Positions 25,701-39,593 of a stretch of 64,000 nucleotides of DNA are shown piece after piece. Origin of the DNA: Galaxea fascicularis (lineage: Eukaryota > Cnidaria > Anthozoa > Scleractinia > Euphylliidae); the NCBI GenBank assembly GCA_948470475.1, contig OX419342.1:16838467-16902466 (forward strand), given 5' to 3'. Numbering within the stretch: the stretch's first letter is position 1; every line of letters starts with the position of its first letter. The notes beneath the pieces were generated by a model. The model did not search any database. It saw only the letters and a program-made list of their open reading frames with translations, and was not told where the DNA came from. The translations under genes were made by a program, and so were the position numbers.

Positions 25701-28700
25701 ACCTGTTTGAAACCCATACCAGCTCGATTTTGTCCCCGAGCCGGTTGAACTAAAACCGGCCACTGATACTTTGTACCATGCCACAGCCTGTAATCCTGGC
25801 AACACCAAGTTATTGACATCAGGGCTTGTAACAGTTACTGCTCCATATTCGACCGCTAGCCTCGGGTAGTTGCACTGACTTCGTAGTTCAGGAGGCCTGC
25901 AGTAGTACACAATGTATCCAAGTAGCCGGCCTTTGAAGCTGTTCTGAGGAATTGGGTTCCATTGCACTTTCACATTATCAAACTGCAGTGTTGTCAAACG
26001 CACATTTTGCGGTGCAGTATGAGGAACTGAGAGAAAATAAAATTGGTGATTTCATGAATTACGGTAAATATTAGTTCAAAAGAAGAAGGAATAATATGAA
26101 TTGAGCAGTTAACGAGCGACCTAAAATATTGCCACTCTCATAATTATTATCGTCATCAATATCATCATTACCATCATCATCATCAACATCATCAACATCA
26201 TCATCATCATCATCATCATCATCATTATCATCGTAATCGTTCTCATCGTCATCGTTACCATCATCATAATCATCATAAATTACGCAACATTGAATTACGA
26301 CGTTACGAATTACGAACACTTCCCTTCACTGTGATCTGCCCGGGGTCATGTCATCAGAGCTTAACATGCCTAATTTCGAATTGTATACGATTAGAGCCAT
26401 TAAATCATTTGAATTGGATAAGGAATTGGTGAGATGAAGATGAGTTGAAGAGGTAGTACTCTTCCTCAGAGCCAGTGACCTACGCACAAAACGTTATCCG
26501 TTGGTGATATCTAAAAATCATCGAGATTATTAGCCCAAAGTGAAATCCATATCTACGGCCTAACCCACAGACCGAAAAAAGGCAAGTAGACTTTAGAAAT
26601 GACCATAAACACAATACGCACCATCATCTTCAGTCTTAACTCTCACTTGGTGACTCTTGTAAGGTTGTCCATCACTGTTGATACCAACGACGCTCGCTCT
26701 GTATTCCGTGTAAGGTGACAATCCACCAATAACGGCATGGGATTCATTTCTGGACGAGAGTACTGTTTTTATGATAGTTCCACTACTGTTTCTCAGAACA
26801 CAGAGGTAATGAGGAACCTGCTGGTTTATTATTTCTTTCAGGCTTGGCCAGTGGCATGTTATTTCCCTGCGAGAGCTTTCAAATGAAATGTTCCAGGTTT
26901 CGACAAGTGGAGCTAAAAGTAACAGAAAGTGTTCGATAGATCAGCATCCTTGACAAGGATATGGATACAAACATAATCACGCTTCATTGTCTGTGGGCCT
27001 TGAACGAGTCATCCTCCCATTGATTATGCTCGCCAGATTAGGGAAAAGGGCCCTGATTTCTAACTTGTCATTTGATGTATAAAAAAGTTGAACGCAAGGC
27101 TGTGTAACGCAAGTCACGCTATTTCCGTTGTATCACTTAATTGATTACTAACCTACTAACAAAAAGATTTTACGCGTAATCGGAGCCTTCACTTGGCCAC
27201 GCCACAGAGACTTGTTTTAGGAGTATGATTATCGTCTATTCTCAGTGAAGTAATTATCCAGATCTTTCTTACCAAATCGAGCTAGGAGGTGGACAGTGTA
27301 AGTAATTATTTTCGTTTCGTTTTCTCGTTTTCCTTAGTCTTTTCTGTGTAGCTGATTGTATATTCGATTATTGTGATTGTAGTTTTCCCACCGCGTGTCA
27401 TGAGAGCAAATATTGTCAGCGAGATTGTTCAATAAACCGCAGTAAATGTAAGAATTGTGGCACTTGGTTAAAGCGGCGTATCCTGACCCTAACCACTTAC
27501 AGAGTTGGGAGCGCGACAGGCTGAACATCATTCAGCACCCCTTTAACATCACGCAAACATCAAACCAGCATTGATGCCGTTTGAAAAAAAAACATTCTTT
27601 AAGCAAATTAAAAAATAGGCGGTCAAGGACTGCATATGGCTACTGCTTAATTGAAAGCTTTTTTCTCAGCTACGTGAACGGGATGTAAAACGTCGGCTCA
27701 GGTGCAAGGAAGCAGTGGGTGAAACCTTATATTTACTGATCATTTTAGGGGCCGATTCATTACAAGGCGAGTTTCAGCCCGGGCTAAAATTTCGGCCTGG
27801 CTAGCCGGGCTGAAACTCCAGCCCGGTTGTCAGAAGCATGTGTGAACTTTCAATTTTTGGTTTGTTTGTTCTTTCACCGAAGTGGCGAAGCTAAATTCTA
27901 ATGTTTCGAATGTGATGAAAATAGATAATTGACAAAATTTGCTAGATATTTCGTAAGAAACAAAGATGCAAGAAACACCTCCAAAACTGAAAAATCAAAC
28001 ATTAAAATCACTATTTTCACTGCTCGTGCTTTTGTCAAATGTTGAATATGCTTTCACAAATAAGTGTTATACTGATCGTTTCAGCCAAAGGATGTAGACT
28101 GTCTGAACAAGATCGGTGTTTTGGCTTCGAAGGCCATTTATTTTGCAATCGAGCATTAACCTTGAACAGAACCCGACCGAAGCGTCTTCAAAAACATTTC
28201 ATTAAGAGCTCTAAAATCGATCATATGTTGCTCCTAAATCAAATGCGTTGCTTGCCTGAATACGGTTTTTTTTTTTGGCTAGAAAGCCTTCCGTTTCCTT
28301 TTTCGCTCTGGCTATATGGCCGGTAACCGGCCATGTTGTTAAAAACACTAAATGGCCGGCAGTCCGAGATTTTTCTAAAAATTGTCGAATCAAAGAATCC
28401 TGGCTAATCCAAACCATCGTACGTCGATAAGGAAATCCTGAAATGTTGTTTAAATCTCAAGTCCAGCGCTTGCTTTATGCTGGGCTTATTGGACGAACCG
28501 TATTTCGCGACCCTATGACTGCCGGACAAGATGTTAAAAACACTAAATGACCGGCAGTCCGATAAAAATTGCAAGATCGAAGAATTCCAGTCAATCATGT
28601 TAAACTGTCAAAGATTAGCCATCTGTGCAACCGGTTTTGTAGGATTTATCCATCATTTCTACAATTTTTATCGGACTGCCGGTCATTTAGTGTCACAAAT

Positions 28701-31700
28701 TACGGTCCCTACGATAAGCTCAGCAAAAAGCAAGCGCTGGACTTAAGATGCGCTGGACTTGAGATCTAAAAATCATGTCAGGATCGCCTGACTTTTCCTA
28801 ATCGACATACGATGGTTTGGATTAGCCAGGATTCTTTGATTCGACAATTTTTAGAAAAATCTCGCATTGCCGGCCATTTAGTTTCTTTTAACATCTTGGC
28901 CGGCAGTCGACCTGAAAAAAATTTCAAGTGTCACAAATTACGGTTCCTACGATAAGCCCAGCAAAAAGCAAGCGCTGGACTTGAGATCTAAAAATCATTT
29001 CAGGATCGCTTGACTTTTCCTAATCGACATACGATGGTTTGGTTTAGCCAGGATTCTTTGATTCGACAATTTTTAGAAAAATCTGGGACTGCCGGCCATT
29101 CAGTGTTTTTTTAAAACACCTTCGCCGGTTACCGACCATATTCATTCCGTGTTGCATTCTTCCTTCAGGGGCACCCAACGAGAATATAGTTCAAAACCAC
29201 TTAAACATAGCATTGTTAAACTTATTTTAGTCTTTAAACAGTAGATATAGCCATATTTTTATCCCCTAAAAATTTTTCATCTGTTCGGATTTCCTAGCTG
29301 AAAGTCTAGTGATCCGAAAATTATAGGGATCAAAACTCACCTTTTCGAAAATTTCAGCCAGAAAAAAGGTTCCCGAAAATTCTAGGTGACGTTTTAACGG
29401 TTAAAATCCGTTAAAAATGGGCAATTATAGTAGTTTTTAGATGTTCGAAAATCTTAGGAGAGGCAGGCAAGCAAGAAATTTTACAACAAATGTTCCGAAA
29501 ATTCTAGATGTCAAATCGTCTTCCGAACAGATATTTTCCGAAAATTGTCGTTGGGTGCCCCTGTTCCTTCGTGTGACGAGAATCCGCGCAGTGATGATAG
29601 TCGCTTTTGTCGGAAATCTCCAAGTCCATTTTCACTGCCCTGAAGATTGCTAAGTTCAATTCTCACAGCTTGTGTTCTTTATCTTATTAACTTTCCGTTT
29701 TCCAACTCAAAAGAAGGTCTATTTTGTTTAGAGGTGATTTCCAGTCCGTACTGCACAGTCTCAGCATCTTAATGTTTGTGAGTCTCACTCGTTGGAATTC
29801 GAATCGATGTTATTCGTTACGAACCACTTACCTTAAAGTTGAGACATTTTAAATCCTTTTCCCAACTGTTTCTTTGACGTTTACAGGAACGAAGTTGTTT
29901 TCTCTGGTGATATCAGAAAGAACGAAGCATACAGCTTTCCATCCACAATGGCGGTTGACATGAAACTCATTCATGTAAGTGATTGCGAAACATTACATTT
30001 TGTGACGTCTTACATGAATCAAAACAAAAAACGTAAACAAACTCATAAGAGTGCGCAGTACGGACTGGAAATCATCTATAAGGATCGAGCGAAAAACCAT
30101 TTGCGTTACATCGTCATTTCTACCGACGGACGCCATGAAAATTCAGCACGTAAACAACATCTGCAGAGCAAAAATCTACGCCTTTGTACTGAAACTTGCA
30201 AACGCTGGGCCAGCAAGACTATTGAGACAAAAGCAATACTTACAAGGGGAGGGACACGAACTTGAGGCATAAGAAGAGTCATACAACAAAAACCCGAAGG
30301 AAAGTGTTTTAAGCGATACTGTATAGGTAGGTAATAGGTAAGTGGGTAGCCCTTTTTACAATTGTAAGCTCGGTGGCCTGGCTTTTTAGTGGAGGCAAAG
30401 ACAATGAATACACTCGAATTTAATCCACCGGATAAGGCCCTGGCAAACGAGGACACATCGTTGTGGACACATTGTTGCTCATGATGTTTCCATGATGCGC
30501 AAGGCTGGGAAACATTTGTTGCGGACACAAAGTGTTTCTGAGCAAAATCAGAAACATTTTTTGTGTCCCGGACACAAAATTTGTGTCCGCAACAAATGTT
30601 GCGCGCGCGGGCAAACGGGGAAACATTTGTGTCGGCGACAATGTGTCCGCAACAATCTGTTCTCGTTTGTCAAGGCCTATAGAGTGTTTCTGACCAGAGG
30701 TTACACTTCTTAACATAATAATTTGTAATGCATTAAAATAATGTGTGCATTTAATTCTACGTGTCCCTAAAACGACGTATATATAAACTGAAGACGCTTT
30801 ACCGATGATTTATTCGTCTTCCCAGGACGGTCTTGGATGAATTTAATTCACGAGACGAATTTAATTCGTTTTAGACGCCGCGCTATCGTCGATTTTAATT
30901 GCTTTTGGGACCTTAAACTCGCCTGGATTAAATTCGACGATAGCACGATGTATAATATAGGCTTTACATGGTTACTGACGAACTGAAGAGTTCCTAAAGC
31001 CACTGAAATCTACTTACCAAGAGTTTCTTCTGATTTTCCTCTGTTTTTTTTTTTTTTTTTTCTGAAAGATGCATCTCAGTGGATTGCACTTCAAACCCAT
31101 TAACTAAACGTAGTCCAAACTTCAACCGGCTAGGGCTTACAATACGTTTATCTCACCTGATTGGATGTCTTGTTTCATAGTCAGGTAGAGCAACTTAAGG
31201 CGACTGGGAATTGTGTAGCGCTTGACTATCACCCTTATTGTGCCTTTTAGCCCAAAGTCTACTTCGAAGAACGCTCCCCGCAGGTTGGAAGTTTCTAGTC
31301 CATGTAAAAGACTTCGATCATTCCCATCGTAGATTCGAAACAACCAACTGTAATTTAAGAACATGACGTTAGCAAACAAAGGTACATTTCTTGCGATCTG
31401 CAATCGACATATATCCCATAATATGCCGTATTCTGAGCTATATTTCCTAGAAACAATGCTCGAGCGTCTGTTTATAGCAGCAATCGCGGCGGGGCCATGA
31501 TGCAGCGATGGGCGAAGACAGAAGCGTCAGTAGAGAAACATTTATGGATGTAGCTGCCCTGTCTTTACTACCAAGACAGTAAATATTTAAAGGATATACA
31601 AAAAGAGGAACAGGATGGGCTTAAATTGGGAAAATATTCAAGATATATGCGGAAGATGCGAAGGCAAAATTCTGCAAGTGGTAACAATAGTCCTAGATAC

Positions 31701-34700
31701 TGTAGCGAACGAAACTGCTACCATTTCGATTGCGGCGATATCTTGTTCAGTGAAAATCTTGTATTTCACTGATCAACTCACGCAACAGTACTGCCCACAG
31801 CCCGTAATTCTCATAATCTCCTAAGACCAAAATGTGTGATAAAACTTTGCGTTGCGATCGTTCGCGATTATATGGAAACAACACTCTCTGCGATCGTTTG
31901 CGCCAAAATACTGCGATCCGCGATCTGCGGTCATCTGCGATCGTTTGCGATCAAATGGAAACCAGGCTTAAATTAACGTCCCGTCCTTAAGTGTGCCTTT
32001 TTTATCGTTTTGTGTTACAAATCAATCGAATATTTTAAATCCAGTTAGAACTAAATCTTGTTTTCGGGTTACTGTTTGTCCGCCTTGACCTGCCTTACCA
32101 GACTTTTCTGATAACCTTAAAACCAGACCCACCAGTCTTTTACAGGTCAGGGTCGATCAGGCCCTTAAAGGCCATAATTAAAGATCACTGGAAAGAGTGA
32201 GCAGCAAAGAAAATTAAATAGAAATGTTTGGATAAAATCATCGTCGTCTTTAAAGAAAAACGACTTTCATGCAGAATTCGGAACGTCATTCGAAACCCTA
32301 GGCAGCTATAACTTTACAGACTGATTTAAAAAGTGATTAAAAGAGGTCGAACTTTGTTAGTTTTGTTGCTTACGCGAGCCGCCGTAAACGAGTCAGCGGT
32401 TAACACTAAAACCCGCGAAAACAATAGCCAATCAGCGGTTTTTCCGTCCTGCCTCGCCAAATGCCATGAGCGGGCAACATTGCGAAAACTATGGCGTCCA
32501 ACGGGAAACAGTTCACTGTTACTCGCGAGATATTGACCGCTGTTGCACGTGATCAGAGCATGCAGTTGAAGGTGGCCTGATGTCGCTGGAATCTCAGCGC
32601 GTTTTTTTAAATTTGCGTTTGTTTTTGTTTTCCACCGGTTTGATCCATGAGTTAGTCGAATCTGCTTTACTTTTGGTCATTTCTAACAGTAACACCACAG
32701 CTGGAACAACAGTTAAAGTGAAGATAAGAAAATCATTCATTCAATTGTGGGTAAACAATAAAAGAAGAGTCGGCTATTTTTAATTTAACACGCTAAGGAC
32801 TCGCACTGGGAGGGTTTGACTTAATTTTCTTACAGTGAATAAATGTCCTGCAGCCAGAAAAGAGCAACTGCCTGACTTCCACCCAAGCTGTCAAGTTTCC
32901 ATTTGCATAATGTCCCACCTGGAGGACCAACTTGGAACTGTAGTAACTGGCCAAACGACTGATTCATGGATCCTCCTTCACAACCTTAAGTGAAATAATA
33001 CAAAGCATCGAAACTAAAGTAGTCTTCATTTGTGCTCGTTAACATGGACCCCAGTGATCCAAAGGTGAAAATGAAAGTGTAAAGTGCGGTAAACTAAGAC
33101 GATCAGATTTTTCTGTAAAAAAGTAAGGTATTGTTCATTTGTTATGGGGTAGCAGGGGAGGGGTAGCGAGGGAGGGGGGCGGGGGCTGGTGGGATTTGGA
33201 GGAGTGTGATTTGCAAATTGTGACCCTCCCCCCCCCCAGCTTACCAGTTTTAGTCCCATAACGCCCCTCAAAAGTTTTTTTTTGGGGGGGGTGGGGGCTG
33301 ATCCCTCCCGTCCAAAATAAGTTATATCAACTATTTTTCCACTTTTTTATCTCAGAATTTCGCTCCATTCCCCCATCCGTTTTTCTTTGATTTTTTTTGT
33401 GCAGCACTTCTCAGATTAAAGCCGTTTTCTTTGGCTGGATGTACGGTTGGATGGTTGGACGGATGGATGGATGGACGGATGGACGGATGGATGGATGGTT
33501 GGATGGTTGGACGGATGGTTGGACGGATGGTTGGATGGATGGATGGGTGGGTGGGTGGGTGGATGGATGGATGGATGGATGGATGGATGGTTGGAGGGAT
33601 GGATGGATGGATGGAGGGAGGGATGGAGGGAGGGACGGCCGGAGGGAAGGAAGGACGAATGCATGGATGAATGAATGGTTGGATTGACGGGTGGGTTGGC
33701 TGTTAAATGAATCATTACTTTTGATACATGGTTACTCTACAAAAGTCCACTCCCTGTGCTGTATGACTCCAGTAGATACTTCAATTTGAACTAATTACCT
33801 GTCGAAATATCCTCAAAGGATGACGGCCCCTCTCCTTTTGACGTAAAAGCTGACACCCGTACCCTGTAAATTTCCGGTGCACTTAAATTCCTTAATATTG
33901 CCAGATAAACGTCAGCTTTGCTGATATTCAAAGTTTTGTACGATGAGACACGACCGGTATACGAAAAAAGACCTCCGTGGTTAATTCCATAATATACTAT
34001 ATATCCCAGTATTCTTCCATTGGTATATTGCTTCGGAACAGGATCCCATTCCACTTTGATCCCATTGGGCTGTATGTTTGAGACCTCCAGATTTCGTGGT
34101 GAATAATACGGAACTAAAAAGGAAAAAGGTGCGTCGAAGAAAGTTATTTTTAATGAGAAGATATTCATGGACACCGTCCATTCTCTAATGGCTCTATTGG
34201 TCCGTATCAGACAAGACAAGCCAAATGTAGAAACATAAGCTAAGATAAGCTAAGCTGGGACAAGACAATAAGCAAGAAAGACCTCAACAGGTCACTATAT
34301 ATATCAGTACCCTCGCTCCCTCAATTTTGAGCTGGATTTTACTTGAAAATGCCCCTTGATAAAACTGAGGTCAAACGGCACGAGTGGGCGTCATTATTCC
34401 TTTGTATTGACATGAAAGGAATACCTCAAATGACAAAGTACAGTTTAAGTGGCAATTTAATTAAGCGGTACAGTTAATTAGGCGGTCGCCCACTATTAGG
34501 AGGTCGCGGTCATCCTTTACAAGGTCGACCCAACGAGCTGTTTCTATTGTCTTGACCTGTATTAAGCGGTCACTTTGTAAACGAAAATCACTAAAATGTC
34601 AGTGATACTAAATAGAATCCTTTAAATCGGCGGAAATTGCTGTTTGTACTTTGTCAGGTCTTAAGTAGTGATGAATGTGAAATAAAATGGCTTCCTCCTT

Positions 34701-35454
34701 GTTTTCGTGTATTCTGAGCAACCTGTATTAGGCGTCCACCCTGTATCAAGCTGCCATGCACCGAGGGTGACCGCTTAATACAGGATTGACAGCATATAGC
34801 AGCATACCTGTCTCGTCTGTCCAGGCCGTGATGTTAGAACTATTGTAAGGATTTCCATCACTGCTAATCCCAATAACACGAACATGGTATTCCGTGTAGG
34901 GTGTTAGTCCAGGAATGTTTGCATAACTTGCATTACCGGTTGCAAACACCACGTTTACAACCGTACCACTGGTGTTACGGACAAGGACAAAGTAACCCAC
35001 CATATGTTGTTTAATAGCTGCTGTCAGGTTTGTCCAGTTGAACATCAGACTTTTCCCCTCAGCTCGTCTAAGTGATACCGTCCAGGAAGGCTCCAGGAAA
35101 GCTGTAATGCATATTAATAACATAATTTGGCTGTGAGTTAAGCCTTTTTCACTGAATTCGAGTTAGCACAGACGAAGGAAGAAAATACTTCTAGATAAAT
35201 TCAGACGTGGCGCTAGTTCCCAAAAGGGTCGGTCAGTGCATAACATAGATCCGAAACACGCGGCAGTCAGGCCCAGTCAGGGTGAAGCCACGTGTGTAAA
35301 GATCTAACTACTTAAAATATGTCTGCATCAGACACTTTCCATATATTTGTGACTTTATAATCATGGTTATCATGACAGTGTCACCGTCATCATCGCCATC
35401 TAAATTTTCATCAATAACATTATCAGCTCATGTTCCCCACTATCATCATCATCA

Positions 35455-35488
<34 letters not shown>

Positions 35489-37210
35489 CGTTATTATTAT
35501 CATCATTATTATCATTATTATTGCTATAGCTCGCTATTGCTATCGTTATCGTTATCGTTGCAACTGTTTGCCTTATTTGGATGATTCCTTGAACATGTTA
35601 TTTGGCCACAAACCTGACTTAATTTTTCGCCTGATAATCCCGTATTGGAGCTTGAGCTTAGAGTATTCATCTGCTGTAAACTGGATAGTGATATTTCCCG
35701 TTTTCCCAAAGTCGACTTCAATTATCTTCTTCCACGATGAAAAGTTCCGATATTGATAAGAAAACGCTACTAAGCCATTTCCATCGATTATTTTTATGTA
35801 GTCCCTGCAAAGGTTTTCACAGTACAGCTCGTGCTAGTTAATGTAATTATAATTATAAATGTTATTTATGCGTACAGTGTCAGTATACTAAAACACTTCT
35901 TACGACCGAGCTCACTCAGTCTGGTTGGCAATAGGCGATTTCCGAGTTCATGTCTGCCTCCTCTTCAAAGCGAGTCTAAGTGCGAAGTTTTTGTGATGGT
36001 AATTAGTTCTACTTTATATAAGAATGAAAACTAATTTTCATAACAAAAACTTCGCACTTAGACTCGCTTTGAAGAGGAGGCAGACATGAACTCGGAAATG
36101 GCCTGTTATATTGGCATTGTTTTCCGCTGGGGCATACAAATTGCAGAAAACAAATATTTCGTCAATTTTTATAAAATTAACGACACATTTGAATTTACAA
36201 TACATGTTTCGGTCGTGCAACGACCATCTTCAGTTGAAAGTAGAATATTACATTTGAAGTTACATTTGAATTTATAATTATAAATTCAAATGTAACTTCA
36301 AATCTAATTTTACTTTCAACTGAAGATGGTCGTTGCACGACCGAAACATGTACTGTAAATTCAAATGTGTCGTTATTTTTATAAAAATTGTCGTCAGACC
36401 GTTTCTTTCCAAATATTTCGCCCCAGAAACGGAATTATCACGGTATTAATAAATTTCCCATTTGGCTAACTTTGTTAGTGGCGTGTAGTTTTCAACGGAA
36501 AGAATATTCACGGCAATTTACGCGCGCTGAGGTTTGCAGTGTTCCTCCTGGAACAAGTAAATCCTACCTTGCGATATTCGGAAGAAGTCAAACCCTATGG
36601 TGTACAATAAATGTGTTTTAAAACCAACTTTTCTTGCAGTTGAATTGCTCGGTGTTATGGACATTACCTACACTTGAAGTCGGATGTCAAAACAAACCTG
36701 GAACAAAGATACGATGCTCACTAAAATCTTAATTCTTCAATCCTCAATGCAAACATACGATTCCCACATATTCACATTCGTTTATTCATCACTCACGGGT
36801 TTGTTACGAACCCAGAAAATGACCAGCTTCCACTTTGGCTTGTTAGCTAAGTTGGTAAAGCTCTGCACGGGTATCGCAAAGCTCATGGGTTTTACTCAAG
36901 GTTTCTTTTCACTCAAGCATAAGTCAGGGTTGATACCCACGATATGATCACTTACGTCTTCACGAATTTCTCTACTGATGAATAGGTTAGAAACTCATAG
37001 CACTTACGTGTTCGACAGCGCGCTCAGTTCAAGATCCTGTACCGAGATAACAGCCACTGTACGACTCACACCAGTGTTGCCAAGTACCCAAGTGCATAAC
37101 TGGTAAACTTGTCTGTAACCCATCACAAGCCGGCCAATAGACTGGTTAAGAAATCCTCCACAGCCTTAAGAATACAATTAAATGGAGAGGAAAACCAAGG
37201 GTTTCATATT

Positions 37211-37247
<37 letters not shown>

Positions 37248-39522
37248 GTCGGGAGTTAGAGAAAGTGTTTCAAGCAGGGGATAAATATGGCTTCAAATAT
37301 CTTCCTAATATATCTATTTTGTAGTGTTAAATAGAGGATATCACATGGCTGCGCGGGAATATGAATTTTATCTTCGAGTGCTGAAGGAATCTCCCACGAG
37401 TGAGCGAAGCGAACGAGTGAGAGATACTTTCAGCACGAGAAGACAAAATTTGTATCCCCAAGCGGCCATGTAATGTTCTGTTTCCGAGTGAGAGATACTT
37501 TCAGCACGAGAACACAAAATTCGTATCCCCAAGCGGCCATGTAATGTTCTGTTTATTTTATAGATACTAATGAAATTCCCACATAAAACTACTTTTTTTT
37601 TCATTCATTTTTGAAACAGCAAAATAGTGCAATTAAAGTGGTCACCTATCGCAAAATCCCTGTCTTTTTCCTCGGTAAAACACGAAATTGTACAGAAACC
37701 GCCAGTTAAAGCAGTAAAGTGAACAACCGAAGGCAAAAATATGTCGCCTGGATCAGCATTGAAAATATTGTTTCAACCGGTCCCCGGTCAAACACGAACA
37801 CAGACACCTACACGAGAAGCGGCAAGCGACAAAGTAAAATGGAACACAAGAACGATGCCGATAGCTAACGTTTATAATTAACAAGGCTCAAAACTTCAGA
37901 TTTTTATACAGGGGCTCTGCGTGCGAAGGCTCGTACGCCGAGCACCACAAGTAAGAATATACAGTAACCAGCTGCCTATGCCAGAACGTTTGACTGTGGC
38001 TATGACGTTTACTCGTACGTCCACCCTTCCACGTAAGCTAAAGGTGAAATGTCACGCTCGTGATGTGCACAACCCGTGTTTTTCGGCGGGAATACGAAAT
38101 AACAAACTGAGCACAATAAGGGAGGAAAATTTATGATCGTTTATCGGTAGCGTTGTTGTGTTTTTGAAAGCTTTACAAACTTTGTTGGGGGAAGAAAGTA
38201 AAAGTCGAGGAAATGAAGAATGTCTCAAAATCTGACAGACAATTGACATGCTTCATTCAAATAAATTTGAGAACTTCGTCCATGGACTGCAGACAACAAA
38301 GACCGGTAAGCGGCGTCATTATTTCGCCTTTTAGCTTGATTACTTCTAGGGGTTTTGTTTAAACCCGTAAGAATTGGCGTTTGGATGTTAAGAACAGCGC
38401 AATAGATTGGCTGGCTTTGCTATTTACTTCACGCGATGCACGACGCAGTTTACACAAGAAACTGCTGTGCATATTTTTTGCCGACTTCGCAAAAGGGTTC
38501 GATATAATCGATCACAACATTCTCCTTCAAGAACTACGTTCCTTGAATGTTGATCAAACTCTGTATGTCTGGATAACAGCCTTTATGACCAACCGAACCC
38601 CAGCGGCGCCACACCCATGGTGGTGTCCCTCTGGGAACTAAATTTGGAATTACGCTTTTTGCTATAATGATTAATAGACTACTTGGTGATTGGCACTCAA
38701 GATTGAAGTATGTTGACGACACGGCCGTTGTTGAAGTAATACCACGTACCTCGACTAGCCTGTTGGATTTTACTGTTAGAGATATACATAATTACTGTAA
38801 GGAGATGGACGTGAACTTTATGGGAAATCCGAATACTATAACGAGACCCCTGTATATAGGAAGCCAAATTGTGGAAAGAATGTCATCATACAAACTGTTT
38901 GGAGTAATCATTAATGAGAACTTGAATGGAACTGCCATGTTGACTATATTACCGCTAAAGCATAAAAGAAACTTTACGCTCTGATTAGATTATTAAAGAG
39001 AGCTGGCATACAAGAACAAGACAGGTTGAAAGTCTTCAGAAGTAGTGTTATACCGATTTTAGAATATGCCGTACAGGTGTGGCAAGACATTCCTTTATAT
39101 CTGTCAGATAGAAAAGAGTCCGTGCAAAAAAGGGCGCTTAAAATCATATATCCTGACACTTCATACAGTCAAGCACTGTCGCTAGCCACAGAAACTACAC
39201 TTTTCAATAGACGCGAGCTTCTATGTCATAAATGTATGGCTGAGATAACGGACACCCGTGACCACCCATTATCATGCTTAGTGCTGTACAAAGAACTAAT
39301 CTGTATAATCTTAGACCTACTTCTTCTCGAGCATTCAGTAATTTCATGAGAACTAAGAGATCAGAGAACTTTTTTACTTTTAAATATTCGTCATCTAGGT
39401 ACCCGTCCGTTAATTAGTATAATTAATGGATGGCTTTAACATAGCACTATTGTCAGTTTTAACCGCTTGTTAATTCAGTTATCTGCAAGTTATCTGAGTG
39501 GAATAAACTATTTATCTATTTG

Positions 39523-39593
<71 letters not shown>

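Noticed and set aside
33397..33715. Four open frames over the GGAT tract
   Set aside because: They are period-4 microsatellite translations on both strands.
35363..35756. Histidine/tyrosine- and isoleucine-rich open frames
   Set aside because: They are microsatellite translations overlapping the antisense of the CUB2 second exon.
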